From Microbacterium testaceum (lineage in GTDB: Bacteria > Actinomycetota > Actinomycetes > Actinomycetales > Microbacteriaceae), in the NCBI RefSeq assembly GCF_001476285.1, contig NZ_LDRU01000009.1, positions 1 to 64,000 on the forward strand: a DNA stretch of 64,000 bases, written 5' to 3'. The notes beneath the pieces are model-generated. The model worked only from the letters and a program-made list of their open reading frames with translations. It made no database searches and was not told the DNA's origin. This document shows, one piece after another, positions 23,284-31,012 of the stretch; positions within the stretch are counted from its first letter, which is position 1; the number at the start of each line of letters is the position of its first letter. The position numbers and the translations under genes are program-made.

Positions 23284-25725
23284 ATGGACCAGGCGACCGC
23301 CGAGAGCATCGACGCCGACGACGTCCGCGGTCTGACCGCCGCCGCCGTCGCCGAACGGGTCGCCGCCGGGCAGACCAACGCGTACGCCGCCGACACGAGT
23401 CGCAGTGCGTGGAACATCGTCCGCGCCAACGTCTTCACGCTGTTCAACGGGATCGTCGCCGCGTGCTTCCTCGTGCTGCTCCTGCTCGGGCGGTGGCAGG
23501 ACGCCCTGTTCGGCATCGCCGCGCTCTCGAACGCGGTGATCGGCTGCGTGCAGGAGTTCCGCGCGAAGGCCGCGCTGGACCGTCTCGCCCTGCTGAACGC
23601 GCCGCGCGCCCGCGTGCGGCGAGACGGCGCCGACGCCGAGATCGCGCCCGGCGACGTCGTCCGCGACGACCTGCTGGTGCTGCGCGCGGGCGACCAGGTC
23701 CCCGCCGACGCGAGCGTGGTCGCCTCACAGGGGCTGCAGATCGACGAATCGATGCTGACGGGCGAGTCGGATGCCGTCGACAAGCGCCCCGGCGACGAGG
23801 CACTGTCGGGCTCGATCGTCGTCGGTGGAGAGGGCACCGCGCGGGCGACCCGTGTCGGAGCGGCGTCGTACGCCAACACTTTCGCGAGTGAGGCGAAGAA
23901 ATTCCAGCTCGTGTCGAGCGAGCTGCGCACCTCGATCGACCGCGTCCTGAAGTGGGTGGGGTGGGGGATCGGTCCCGTGGGGCTGCTCGTGCTGAACGCG
24001 CAGATGATGGTCGCCGGCGGGTGGGCCGAGGCCTTCCGGCAGGGCACGTGGTCGCAAGCGGTGGTCAACACGATCGCCTCGCTCACGGCGATGATCCCGC
24101 TCGGCCTCGTGCTCATGACCTCGATCGCGTTCGCGGTCGGCGCGGCCCGTCTCGCCGGCAAGAAGGTGCTCGTGAACGAGCTGCCCGCGGTCGAGGGACT
24201 CGCTCGCGTCGACGTGATCTGCCTCGACAAGACGGGAACGCTGACCGCGGGCGAGATCCGTTTCGACGATGCGCTGACCCTCGCGGAGCGCGACGGCTGG
24301 CGCGAGACCCTCGGGTGGTACGGCGAGGCCGACGACGCCAATGCGACCGCGCGGTGCCTGCGCGACCCCTTCCCCGTGGATTCCCCGCTCAAGCCCGCGC
24401 GCCGCATCCCCTTCTCGTCGGCGCGCAAGTGGAGCGCGGTGTCGTTCGCCGAGCGTGCGGCGGGCACGTGGGTCCTCGGCGCTCCCGAGATGGTCTTCGG
24501 CGACCGGGCGGCCGATGCCGACTCCGAGCTCGGTGCCGCCGTGACCCGGCTCGCGTCGTCGGGTCGGCGCACCCTCGTGCTCGCGCACACGCCATCGCCG
24601 CTCGACGATGACGATGTGTCGATGGAGCGGTTCCGCGGCGAGCCCGTCCCGGTGGCGGTGCTGACCTTCATCGAGGCCGTCCGTCCGGATGCCGCCGGGG
24701 CGTTGGCGTTCTTCCGCGAACAGGGCGTCGCGGTCCGGGTGATCTCGGGCGACAACCCCCGCACGGTCGCCGCGATCGCGCGCGAAGTCGGGCTCGACGT
24801 CGCGGAGGGGTACGACGCGCGCCGACTGCCCGAGGACGACGATGAGCTCGGACGCGTCCTCGAGGAGCACACGGTGTTCGGCCGGGTGACTCCCGATCAG
24901 AAGAAGCGGATCGTGACGGCGCTGCAGGCGCGAGGGCACGTCGTGGCGATGACCGGTGACGGTGTCAACGACGCGCTCGCGATCAAGACCGCCGACATCG
25001 GCATCGCGATGAACTCGGGCGCGGCGGCGACGAAGGCCGTGGCGCGTCTCGTCCTGCTCGATGGGCGCTTCTCGCACCTGCCGTCGGTCGTGGCCGAGGG
25101 ACGTCAGGTGATCGCCAACATCGAGCGCGTCTCGATGCTCTTCCTCACCAAGACCGTGTACGCGACGGGGCTCGCCGTCCTCTTCGGCGTGCTGGTCATG
25201 GAGTTCCCGTTCCTGCCGCGGCAGCTGTCGATCACCGACGGCCTCACCATCGGCATCCCCGCGTTCTTCCTCGCGCTCCTCCCCAACGCGCAACGGTACG
25301 TGCCGGGGTTCCTGAAACGCTCGTTGAGTTTCGCGATCCCGGCCGGCATCGTGATCGCGGTGTCGCTGACCGTCTACACGCGGCTTGCGATGGACCTCGG
25401 TCTGTCGGTCGCGCAGCTGCGCACCGGGGCGACGATCATCCTCGCGATCGTCGCGATCTGGGTGCTCACGGTGCTGTCGCGCCCCATCACACGCGTGAAG
25501 GTTCTCGTGGTCGGGGCGATGTTCATCGCGCTCACCGCGATCTTCACGATTCCGGCGCTGGGTGAGTTCTTCCAGTTGCAAGACCCGGGCGAAGACGGCG
25601 CGTGGTTGATCACCGCGGTCGTCGTCACCGCGCTCGCCGCGATCGAGGCCGTGCGCTTCGCGCACCGCCGCTTCGTGCGTCGCCTGCTCGCTCGACGAGT
25701 GCCCGCCGACGCGGTCGCGGCGTAG
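23284..25725 (+). CDS. P-type ATPase, CtpE-like (HAD-IC)
   Basis: An 813-residue cation pump. TGES at 159-162, phosphorylated D315 in CLDKTGTLT, nucleotide site KWSAVSF, and GDGVNDA at 558-564 are all intact. There are about ten helices without an N-terminal metal-binding domain. It resembles mycobacterial CtpE, a Ca2+ transporter. The helix-4 motif that is normally PEGL reads IPLGL (P272-L273), so the usual ion-liganding Glu is missing; see findings. The ATG has TACAGT 6 bases upstream (leaderless), so the gene is transcribed on its own. Convergent with the small membrane-protein gene at 25774. Confidence 0.88.
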   Translation: MDQATAESIDADDVRGLTAAAVAERVAAGQTNAYAADTSRSAWNIVRANVFTLFNGIVAACFLVLLLLGRWQDALFGIAALSNAVIGCVQEFRAKAALDRLALLNAPRARVRRDGADAEIAPGDVVRDDLLVLRAGDQVPADASVVASQGLQIDESMLTGESDAVDKRPGDEALSGSIVVGGEGTARATRVGAASYANTFASEAKKFQLVSSELRTSIDRVLKWVGWGIGPVGLLVLNAQMMVAGGWAEAFRQGTWSQAVVNTIASLTAMIPLGLVLMTSIAFAVGAARLAGKKVLVNELPAVEGLARVDVICLDKTGTLTAGEIRFDDALTLAERDGWRETLGWYGEADDANATARCLRDPFPVDSPLKPARRIPFSSARKWSAVSFAERAAGTWVLGAPEMVFGDRAADADSELGAAVTRLASSGRRTLVLAHTPSPLDDDDVSMERFRGEPVPVAVLTFIEAVRPDAAGALAFFREQGVAVRVISGDNPRTVAAIAREVGLDVAEGYDARRLPEDDDELGRVLEEHTVFGRVTPDQKKRIVTALQARGHVVAMTGDGVNDALAIKTADIGIAMNSGAAATKAVARLVLLDGRFSHLPSVVAEGRQVIANIERVSMLFLTKTVYATGLAVLFGVLVMEFPFLPRQLSITDGLTIGIPAFFLALLPNAQRYVPGFLKRSLSFAIPAGIVIAVSLTVYTRLAMDLGLSVAQLRTGATIILAIVAIWVLTVLSRPITRVKVLVVGAMFIALTAIFTIPALGEFFQLQDPGEDGAWLITAVVVTALAAIEAVRFAHRRFVRRLLARRVPADAVAA

Positions 25726-25773
25726 CGTTCGCGAGGCCTCGGGGTCGGAGGATCTGCCCGGGCTCGTGCCGGG

Positions 25774-26196
25774 TCAGACGATGGTGGTGGCTTCGACGGC
25801 CGTGCGGGTGAAGTAGCGGCGGGCGGCGCGCGGGATCCACAGGGCCGCGATCACCGCGAGGGCGGCGATGAGCGCCACGGTGAGGATCGGGTCGAGCTCC
25901 GTCAACGCCATGGCCACCGCCTGCAGCACGACGAGCACCGAGAGATACGCCGTGAGAAGGATGCGCGCCAGCCGGCTGCCGCGCGAGAGGGCCGAGCCGC
26001 CCGCGACCGTGAGGAGGCCGAGCAGGATTGTTGCCGCCCCGACCAGCGACACCGGCAGGACGAGATCGGCGCTCACCTCGTAGCGCGACAGCAGCACGAG
26101 CACGCCGAGAGCGGTGTTCAGCAGACCGCCGATGTACACCAGCACGATCGCCACGGTCACCGCGACGGGGCGGCGCACCTGCGCAGGAGGGGTCAT
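25774..26196 (-). CDS. Four-helix membrane protein of unknown function
   Basis: A 140-residue protein with four hydrophobic helices (about 12-35, 45-68, 78-100, 103-122), short loops and a basic C-tail (PRAARRYFTRTAV). There is no charged catalytic motif. It resembles the many small DUF-type actinobacterial membrane proteins. The ATG at 26196 is preceded by GAGGA 5 bases upstream. It is convergent with the P-type ATPase gene (48-base gap), and its promoter region abuts the hairpin array at 26331. The function is unknown. Confidence 0.6.
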   Translation of the reverse strand: MTPPAQVRRPVAVTVAIVLVYIGGLLNTALGVLVLLSRYEVSADLVLPVSLVGAATILLGLLTVAGGSALSRGSRLARILLTAYLSVLVVLQAVAMALTELDPILTVALIAALAVIAALWIPRAARRYFTRTAVEATTIV

Positions 26197-26330
26197 GGGT
26201 CCTCGCGTTCACCGGGCCGGCCGGGTGCCGGTGTGGGTCAGCGTAGCGGTCGCGGATCCCGCGCGCGGGCCTCGGGTCCTCGGCATCCGTTCGTGTGGTG
26301 TCGGTGACGGCGGGCGTGTGTGCCGTGCGG

Positions 26331-26664
26331 CGGAGTTCGTGCCGGTGCCCGCCTCGGGGTGCTCGTGTGCTGTGCCGTGCGGCGGAGTTCGTGGGCGACA
26401 CGCCGGTGCCGGGTGGTTGTGGGTCGGTATGTCGCCGCGGACTCCGCGTAACGGCGCGCGGTGGTCGGCTGCCGCTCGGCGTGCCGTGCGGCGGAGTTCG
26501 TGGGCGACACGCCGGTGCGGGGTGGTTGTGGGTCGGCGTGTCGTCACGGAATCCGCTTGACGGCACGGTGGCGTCGGGCGCCGGGTGCTGTGCCGCCCGG
26601 CGGAGTTCGTGGGCGACACGCCGTTCCGGGGTGCCCGCCATCCGGCGTGTCGCCACGGACTCCG
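26331..26664. repeat. Tandem hairpin array, 109-bp period
   Basis: The left arm CGGAGTTCGTGGGCGACACG starts at 26383, 26492 and 26601, exactly 109 bp apart, with a truncated copy at 26331 (52 bp earlier). Each full unit has a matching right arm (ending near 26446, 26555 and 26664; GGCGTGTCGCCACGGACTCC in the last). So each unit folds into a hairpin with a stem of about 21 bp and a variable loop of 22-27 bases. A conserved tail GACGGCGCGGTGG follows. The array fills most of the 549-bp spacer 26197-26745, which has no gene I can support. The lone relative is at 15582-15647. Confidence 0.8.
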
Positions 26665-26717
26665 TGTGACGGCGCGGTGGCCCGGGGCACCCGCTCAGCA
26701 CTCCGCACGACGGCACA

Positions 26718-26737
26718 CCGCGGTTGCGAAACCGCGG
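26718..26737. terminator. Terminator of the mntH-mntR operon
   Basis: CCGCGGTT (26718-26725) and AACCGCGG (26730-26737) pair perfectly around a GCGA tetraloop (GNRA type). It lies 9 bases past the mntR stop. Confidence 0.8.
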
Positions 26738-26745
26738 CAGGGGCC

Positions 26746-27381
26746 TCAGCGCGTCAGCCAGACCGACTCGCCCGCGCCCGGGGGCAGCTCGACGTTGACG
26801 CCGTCGGCACGCACCGTCTCTTTGGAGACGACCTCGAGCTCGTGTCCCACGTCGATCCCGCGCTCGACGAGCGCCCGGAGCAGCTCGGGGTCGCGGTCGC
26901 TGACGCGTAGCACGCGGCCCGCGTGCCCGGGGGCGGCCGCCGAAAGCAGCACGAAGGGTTCGCGGTCGACCGAGCCGGTGGCATCCGGGATCGCATCGCC
27001 GTGGGGGTCGAAGCGGGGTCGACCGAGGCGGGCGTCGATGCCCTCGAGCAGGCGGTCGCTCAGGGCGTGCTCGAGGATCTCGGCCTCGTCGTGCACCTCG
27101 TCCCAGGCGTAGCCGAACTCGCGGACGAGCCACGTCTCGATGAGGCGGTGTCGACGGATGACGCCCGCGGCGCGGCGCTGCCCCGCGGCGGTGAGCGAGA
27201 CCGGGCCGTAGGGGCGGTGCGTGACGAGTCCCTGCGCGGCGAGCTTCTTCACCATCTCGGTCACGCTCGAGGGCGCGAGTCCGAGGACGGCGGCGAGCTG
27301 TGAGGGGGTGATGGGGTCGTTCTGCCACTCGGTGTGGTGGTAGATCGCCTTGAGATAGTCGTCGGCTACGGGCGATTCCAC
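26746..27381 (-). CDS. mntR: DtxR/MntR-family manganese-dependent repressor
   Basis: A 211-residue metalloregulator. The N-terminal winged helix has DYLKAIYHHTEW and SQLAAVLGLAPSSVTEMVKKLAAQGLVTHRPYG. The metal-binding and dimer domain includes RRHRLIETWLVREFGYAWDEVHDEAEILEHALSD, with the usual His/Glu ligands. A C-terminal SH3-like FeoA domain starts near GRVLRVSDRDPELLRAL. Adjacency to mntH, 10 bases apart, points to Mn2+ rather than Fe2+ control. GTG 27381 has TAGGCT 7 bases upstream, inside the end of mntH, so mntR may be transcribed both from the mntH promoter and alone. The proposed boxes are at 28661-28704. Confidence 0.88.
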   Translation of the reverse strand: MESPVADDYLKAIYHHTEWQNDPITPSQLAAVLGLAPSSVTEMVKKLAAQGLVTHRPYGPVSLTAAGQRRAAGVIRRHRLIETWLVREFGYAWDEVHDEAEILEHALSDRLLEGIDARLGRPRFDPHGDAIPDATGSVDREPFVLLSAAAPGHAGRVLRVSDRDPELLRALVERGIDVGHELEVVSKETVRADGVNVELPPGAGESVWLTR

Positions 27382-27391
27382 GCGGGCAAGC

Positions 27392-28669
27392 CTATCCGCC
27401 GGTGAGGACGAGCCACAGGAGGACGGCATTCAAGGCGATGAGGAAGACGGCGGCGACGATCCCGGCCACGGTCGTGATCGCGCGGTTGCGATAGTCGCCG
27501 AGGAGGTCGCGTCGGGAAGTCAGGGCGACGAGCGGAACGAGGGCGAACGGGATGCCGAACGACAACACCACCTGGCTCAGCACCAGCGCGAGCGTCGGGT
27601 CGACGCCGACCGCGAGGATCGCCAGGGCCGGGACGAGCGTCACGAGACGGCGCGCGAGCAGCGGGACGCGGACGCGCAGGAGGCCGTGCATGATCTCCGC
27701 TCCCGCGTAAGCGCCGACCGAGGTCGACGCCAGCCCGCTGGCGAGGAGCCCGACCGCGAACATCGTCGCCACCAGCGGACCGAGCCCGTCGCGGAGCGCC
27801 GCGTACGCGCCCTCGAGACTGTCGGTGCCCTCCACCCCGGCGAGGTTCGCCGCGGCCAGCAGCAGGATCGCGAGGTTCACGGTCCCCGCGACGGCCAGGG
27901 CGATCGTGACGTCCCATCGCGTGGCACGAAGCAGGCGCCGGGTCGAGATGCCGCGGGCATCCTCGAGGCCCGCAGCCTCGGTCGGTGCGTCCGGTGCGAA
28001 GCGGTCCCGGCTGAGCGCCGAGTGCGCGTAGATCGCATGCGGCATGATCGTCGCGCCGAGGATCGACGCGGCCAGCAGTACCGAGTTCGTCCCCTCGAAC
28101 CGCGGCATCAGACCGGCGACGACGCCGCTCGCGTCGGGAGGAGCGAAGAAGAGGCCGAAGGTGAAGCCGATCGAGATGATCAGCAGCAGGCCGATCAGCA
28201 CAGTCTCGAACGCCCGCGCGCCGCGGCGCGACTGCACGAGGAGCAGGAGCATCGAGACGACGCCCGTGATCGCCCCGCCCCAGACGAGGGGGATGCCGAA
28301 CAGCAGGTGCAGCGCCACGGCACCGCCGATGACCTCGGCGACATCCGTGGCCATCGCGACGAGCTCCGCCTGGAGCCAGTAAGCGCGGCGCGCCCCGCGG
28401 CCTCGGAGGCGGCGCCCCAGGATCTGCGGGAGGCTCTCGCCCGTGACGATGCCGAGCTTGGCCGACAGGTACTGGATGAGCCAGGCCATCACGTTGCCCA
28501 GCACGACCACCCACACGAGCAGGTACCCGAAGCTCGCGCCCGCGGTCATGTTGCTCGCGACGTTGCCGGGGTCGAGGTAGGCCACGCCGGCGACCATGGC
28601 GGGTCCGAGGAGCCATGCGGCCCGCCCCGGTGCGCGTCGGCGGTCGATCACCTCGGTAGTTTTCGGCAT
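27392..28669 (-). CDS. mntH: Nramp-family Mn2+/H+ symporter
   Basis: A 425-residue membrane protein with 11 helices. The metal site in helix 1 is DPGN (AYLDPGNVASN) and in helix 6 is MPH (ATIMPHAIYAHSA), both needed for Mn2+ transport. It imports Mn2+ with protons and is usually repressed by MntR when Mn2+ is sufficient. The ATG at 28669 is unusual: it lies inside one of two TTTCGG-N4-CCGAAA palindromes, with TAATAT 6 bases upstream, so the mRNA is probably leaderless and the repressor would cover the start. Transcribed with mntR. Confidence 0.93.
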   Translation of the reverse strand: MPKTTEVIDRRRAPGRAAWLLGPAMVAGVAYLDPGNVASNMTAGASFGYLLVWVVVLGNVMAWLIQYLSAKLGIVTGESLPQILGRRLRGRGARRAYWLQAELVAMATDVAEVIGGAVALHLLFGIPLVWGGAITGVVSMLLLLVQSRRGARAFETVLIGLLLIISIGFTFGLFFAPPDASGVVAGLMPRFEGTNSVLLAASILGATIMPHAIYAHSALSRDRFAPDAPTEAAGLEDARGISTRRLLRATRWDVTIALAVAGTVNLAILLLAAANLAGVEGTDSLEGAYAALRDGLGPLVATMFAVGLLASGLASTSVGAYAGAEIMHGLLRVRVPLLARRLVTLVPALAILAVGVDPTLALVLSQVVLSFGIPFALVPLVALTSRRDLLGDYRNRAITTVAGIVAAVFLIALNAVLLWLVLTGG

Positions 28670-28704
28670 CCCGAAATATTACCCATTTTTCGGACAGCCG
28701 AAAA
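28660..28704 (-). promoter_or_regulatory. Twin MntR-type operator boxes on the mntH promoter
   Basis: Box 1: TTTCGG-CATC-CCGAAA at 28661-28676. Box 2: TTTTCGG-ACAG-CCGAAAA at 28687-28704. Centres are 27 bp apart. The -10 TAATAT (complement of 28676-28681) lies between them, box 2 covers the -35 region, and box 1 includes the mntH start codon. Spacing and symmetry fit two DtxR-family dimers. Assignment to the adjacent MntR is inference. Confidence 0.7.
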
Positions 28705-28739
28705 GAGAGCCGATCATCCAGCCCGGGTAGCCTGAGGCG

Positions 28740-29429
28740 GTGACGGATGCCGACGAGCCCGCGCCGGCGCCGGAAGGCGCGGCCGAGACCAAGCCGACGG
28801 ATGCCATGCGCTCCGCGCCCGAGTCGGCGGACGCTCCCACCCACGGCGTCGGTCCCTGGTCGGGGGAGTGGCCCGACGATCCGCGCTACGACCCGGAGCT
28901 CCTCGCCGAGGGCGACCGCCGCAACGTCGTCGACGAGTACCGCTACTGGACGATGGAGGCGATCGTCGCGGACCTCGACGCGAAGCGGCATCCGTTCCAC
29001 GTCGCGATCGAGAACTGGCAGCACGACCTCAACATCGGTTCGATCGTCCGCAGCGCGAATGCCTTCCTCGCGGCCGAGGTCCACATCATCGGCAAGCGCC
29101 GCTGGAACCGTCGCGGCGCGATGGTGACCGACCGCTACCAACACGTGCGCCACCACGAGGACGTCGACGCGTTCACCGCGTGGGCGCGGGACGCCGGACT
29201 CCCCGTGATCGCGATCGACAACGTCGACGGGTCGGTGCCGGTCGACCGCGCCGACCTCCCCGAGGCGTGCGTGCTGCTCTTCGGGCAGGAGGGGCCGGGG
29301 CTCTCTCCCGAGGCGCTCGCCGCGGCATCCGCTGTCGTCGAGATCACCCAGTACGGGTCGACTCGATCGATCAACGCGGCTTCGGCCGCCGCCGTCGTCA
29401 TGTACGAGTGGTGTCGTCGCTGGGCGTGA
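28740..29429 (+). CDS. SpoU/TrmH-family RNA 2'-O-methyltransferase
   Basis: A 229-residue SPOUT-knot enzyme that uses S-adenosylmethionine to methylate ribose 2'-OH in tRNA or rRNA. Residues 1-60 are a low-complexity acidic/Pro-rich tail. Motif 1 is DLNIGSIVRSANAF, motif 2 is VLLFGQEGPGLSPE, motif 3 is YGSTRSINAASAAAVVMYEW. The target nucleotide cannot be told from sequence. GTG 28740 has TAGCCT 6 bases upstream (leaderless). It is divergent from mntH, with only about 35 bases between its promoter and the MntR boxes. Confidence 0.88.
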   Translation: MTDADEPAPAPEGAAETKPTDAMRSAPESADAPTHGVGPWSGEWPDDPRYDPELLAEGDRRNVVDEYRYWTMEAIVADLDAKRHPFHVAIENWQHDLNIGSIVRSANAFLAAEVHIIGKRRWNRRGAMVTDRYQHVRHHEDVDAFTAWARDAGLPVIAIDNVDGSVPVDRADLPEACVLLFGQEGPGLSPEALAAASAVVEITQYGSTRSINAASAAAVVMYEWCRRWA

Positions 29430-29533
29430 TTCCCGGAGCGTGACGTCGATTCTCGACATACGCGGTCTTTGTCGGTAACACGCGGCCGCCGAGGCGAGCT
29501 CGGAGGTTTACTGGCCGCACGCGGTTGCTAGAC

Positions 29534-29602
29534 GCGGGGCGAGGATGCGCCCCGCCGCGAGTCGAGCAGCCGGCCCTTCTCCGGTGGCAGCCGGTGAAGG
29601 GC
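29534..29602 (+). promoter_or_regulatory. Structured 5' leader with two stem-loops, type unknown
   Basis: GCGGGGCG (29534-29541) pairs with CGCCCCGC (29548-29555), and GCCCTTC (29573-29579) with GAAGGGC (29596-29602), the latter with an inner CCGG/CCGG. They lie 35-104 bases before the start of the flavoenzyme gene, in the 208-bp spacer 29430-29637. I could not match them to SAM or other known riboswitches. They could be a riboswitch, an attenuator or an RNA stabiliser. Confidence 0.4.
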
Positions 29603-29637
29603 GCGACACCGAATCACACACCTGGGAAGGAATGATC

Positions 29638-30882
29638 ATGACGATCACGGATTCAGCGACGAAGGGTCTGGCCGACCGTTGGCGGGACGCAGCCCCTCCA
29701 CACACTAGCGCCGGCTGGATCGAGCGCGCCGGCGAGGTCGCCGACATCCTCGCCGTCGACGCGGTCGAGCGCGATCGGGCGAATCGAGCCCCCTTCACAG
29801 AGGTCGATCTGCTCAAGGAGTCGGGCCTGGTGACTCTCCTCGGTCCCCACGAGCACGGCGGCGCCGGTGAATCGTGGGACACGGCGTACAAGGTCATTCG
29901 TGCGGTGGCCCGTGGCGACGGCTCGATCGGTCAACTGCTCGGATACCACTATCTCTGGGCATGGGCGGCGCGCCTGGTCGCCACCGACACCCAGATCGCT
30001 GCCGTCGAGGAGCTCTACACCTCGAACGCGTTCCTGTTCGGCGGGGCGGTCAACCCCCGCGACTCCGATCTGGTGATCCGTGAAGACGGCGATCACCTCA
30101 TCTTCTCGGGTCGCAAGTCGTTCTCCACCGGCGGGCGCGTCTCCGACCTGACGGTCCTCGAAGGCGTGCTCGAGGGTACCGAGACGCACATCTTCGCGAT
30201 CGTCCCCACCGCGCAGGAGGGGATCGTCTTCGCCGGCGACTGGGACAACCTCGGTCAGCGCCTCACCGAGTCGGGATCCGTCGAGATCCGCGACGTGCGG
30301 GTGCCGTGGACGGATGCCGCGGGCTTCGTCGACAAGCAGTTCCAGCCGCTCGTCTACAACACCCTCAACGTCCCGGCGATCCAGCTCGTCTTCGCGAACT
30401 TCTACCTCGGTATCGCGCAGGGTGCCCTGGAGACCGCGTCGTCGTACACGCGTGAGCGCACGCGCCCGTGGCCGTACGGCGGGGACGACAAGCAGCGGGC
30501 GACCGAGGAGTGGTATCTGCTCGAGGGGTACGGCACGCTGCAGTCGAAGCTCTGGGCCGACGAGGCGCTGCTCGACGCCGTGGGTGCCGAGATCAGCGCC
30601 GTGCTGCACGCACCGCGCGAGGAGCTGACCGAGCGCCGACGCGGCGAGATCGCGGTGCGGATCGCCGCGGGAAAGCTCCGCATCGTCGACGACGGGCTCG
30701 AGGTCGCCTCGAAGATCTACGAGCTCACGGGAGCGCGGGCGACGTCGAACGCGGTCGGCCTCGACATCTTCTGGCGGAACCTCCGCACGCACAGCCTGCA
30801 CGACCCCATCGCGTACAAGAAGCGCGAGGTCGGCGAGTATGTGTTGCGGGGTCAGGTGCCGGTTCCCACCTGGTACACGTGA
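29638..30882 (+). CDS. Acyl-CoA dehydrogenase-fold flavoprotein (DszC/SfnB-like monooxygenase)
   Basis: A 414-residue protein of the acyl-CoA dehydrogenase superfamily. An N-terminal helical domain (1-125), a beta domain with FSGRKSFSTGGRVSDLTVLEGV (flavin/substrate edge), and a C-terminal helix bundle with RERTRPWPYGGDD and IYELTGARATSNAVGLDIFWRNLRTHSLHDP. The absence of the acyl-CoA dehydrogenase base and the RNLRTHSLHDPI ending match the DszC/SfnB/isobutylamine monooxygenase branch, which uses FMNH2 from a partner reductase to oxidise sulfur or nitrogen compounds. Of two ATGs, 29638 is chosen because GGAAGGA is 6 bases upstream. It is monocistronic, with a structured leader and a terminator; possible partner FMN reductase at 11917. 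Confidence 0.78.
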   Translation: MTITDSATKGLADRWRDAAPPHTSAGWIERAGEVADILAVDAVERDRANRAPFTEVDLLKESGLVTLLGPHEHGGAGESWDTAYKVIRAVARGDGSIGQLLGYHYLWAWAARLVATDTQIAAVEELYTSNAFLFGGAVNPRDSDLVIREDGDHLIFSGRKSFSTGGRVSDLTVLEGVLEGTETHIFAIVPTAQEGIVFAGDWDNLGQRLTESGSVEIRDVRVPWTDAAGFVDKQFQPLVYNTLNVPAIQLVFANFYLGIAQGALETASSYTRERTRPWPYGGDDKQRATEEWYLLEGYGTLQSKLWADEALLDAVGAEISAVLHAPREELTERRRGEIAVRIAAGKLRIVDDGLEVASKIYELTGARATSNAVGLDIFWRNLRTHSLHDPIAYKKREVGEYVLRGQVPVPTWYT

Positions 30883-30887
30883 GCAGG

Positions 30888-30919
30888 CGGGGCGGGCGTC
30901 CGGCTCGGTGCCCGCCCCG
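30888..30919. terminator. Terminator after the flavoprotein gene
   Basis: CGGGGCGGGC (30888-30897) pairs perfectly with GCCCGCCCCG (30910-30919), starting 5 bases past the stop codon. Confidence 0.85.
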
Positions 30920-31012
30920 TCTGTCGTCCCGCGGAGTTACGAGCTTCGGTTTTCGCCGCGGTGCTCGCGCCGCATCGCGCTGGCGCCGTACCCTCTCGCG
31001 GAGATCGCGGGT

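Noticed and set aside
26331-26664. CRISPR-like array
   Set aside because: Units are 109 bp with self-complementary arms and diverged but related loops; no short direct repeats with unrelated spacers and no cas genes.
29534-29602. SAM riboswitch upstream of the DszC-like gene
   Set aside because: The conserved SAM-I/IV core could not be aligned; only generic stems are present, so it is kept as an unassigned leader.
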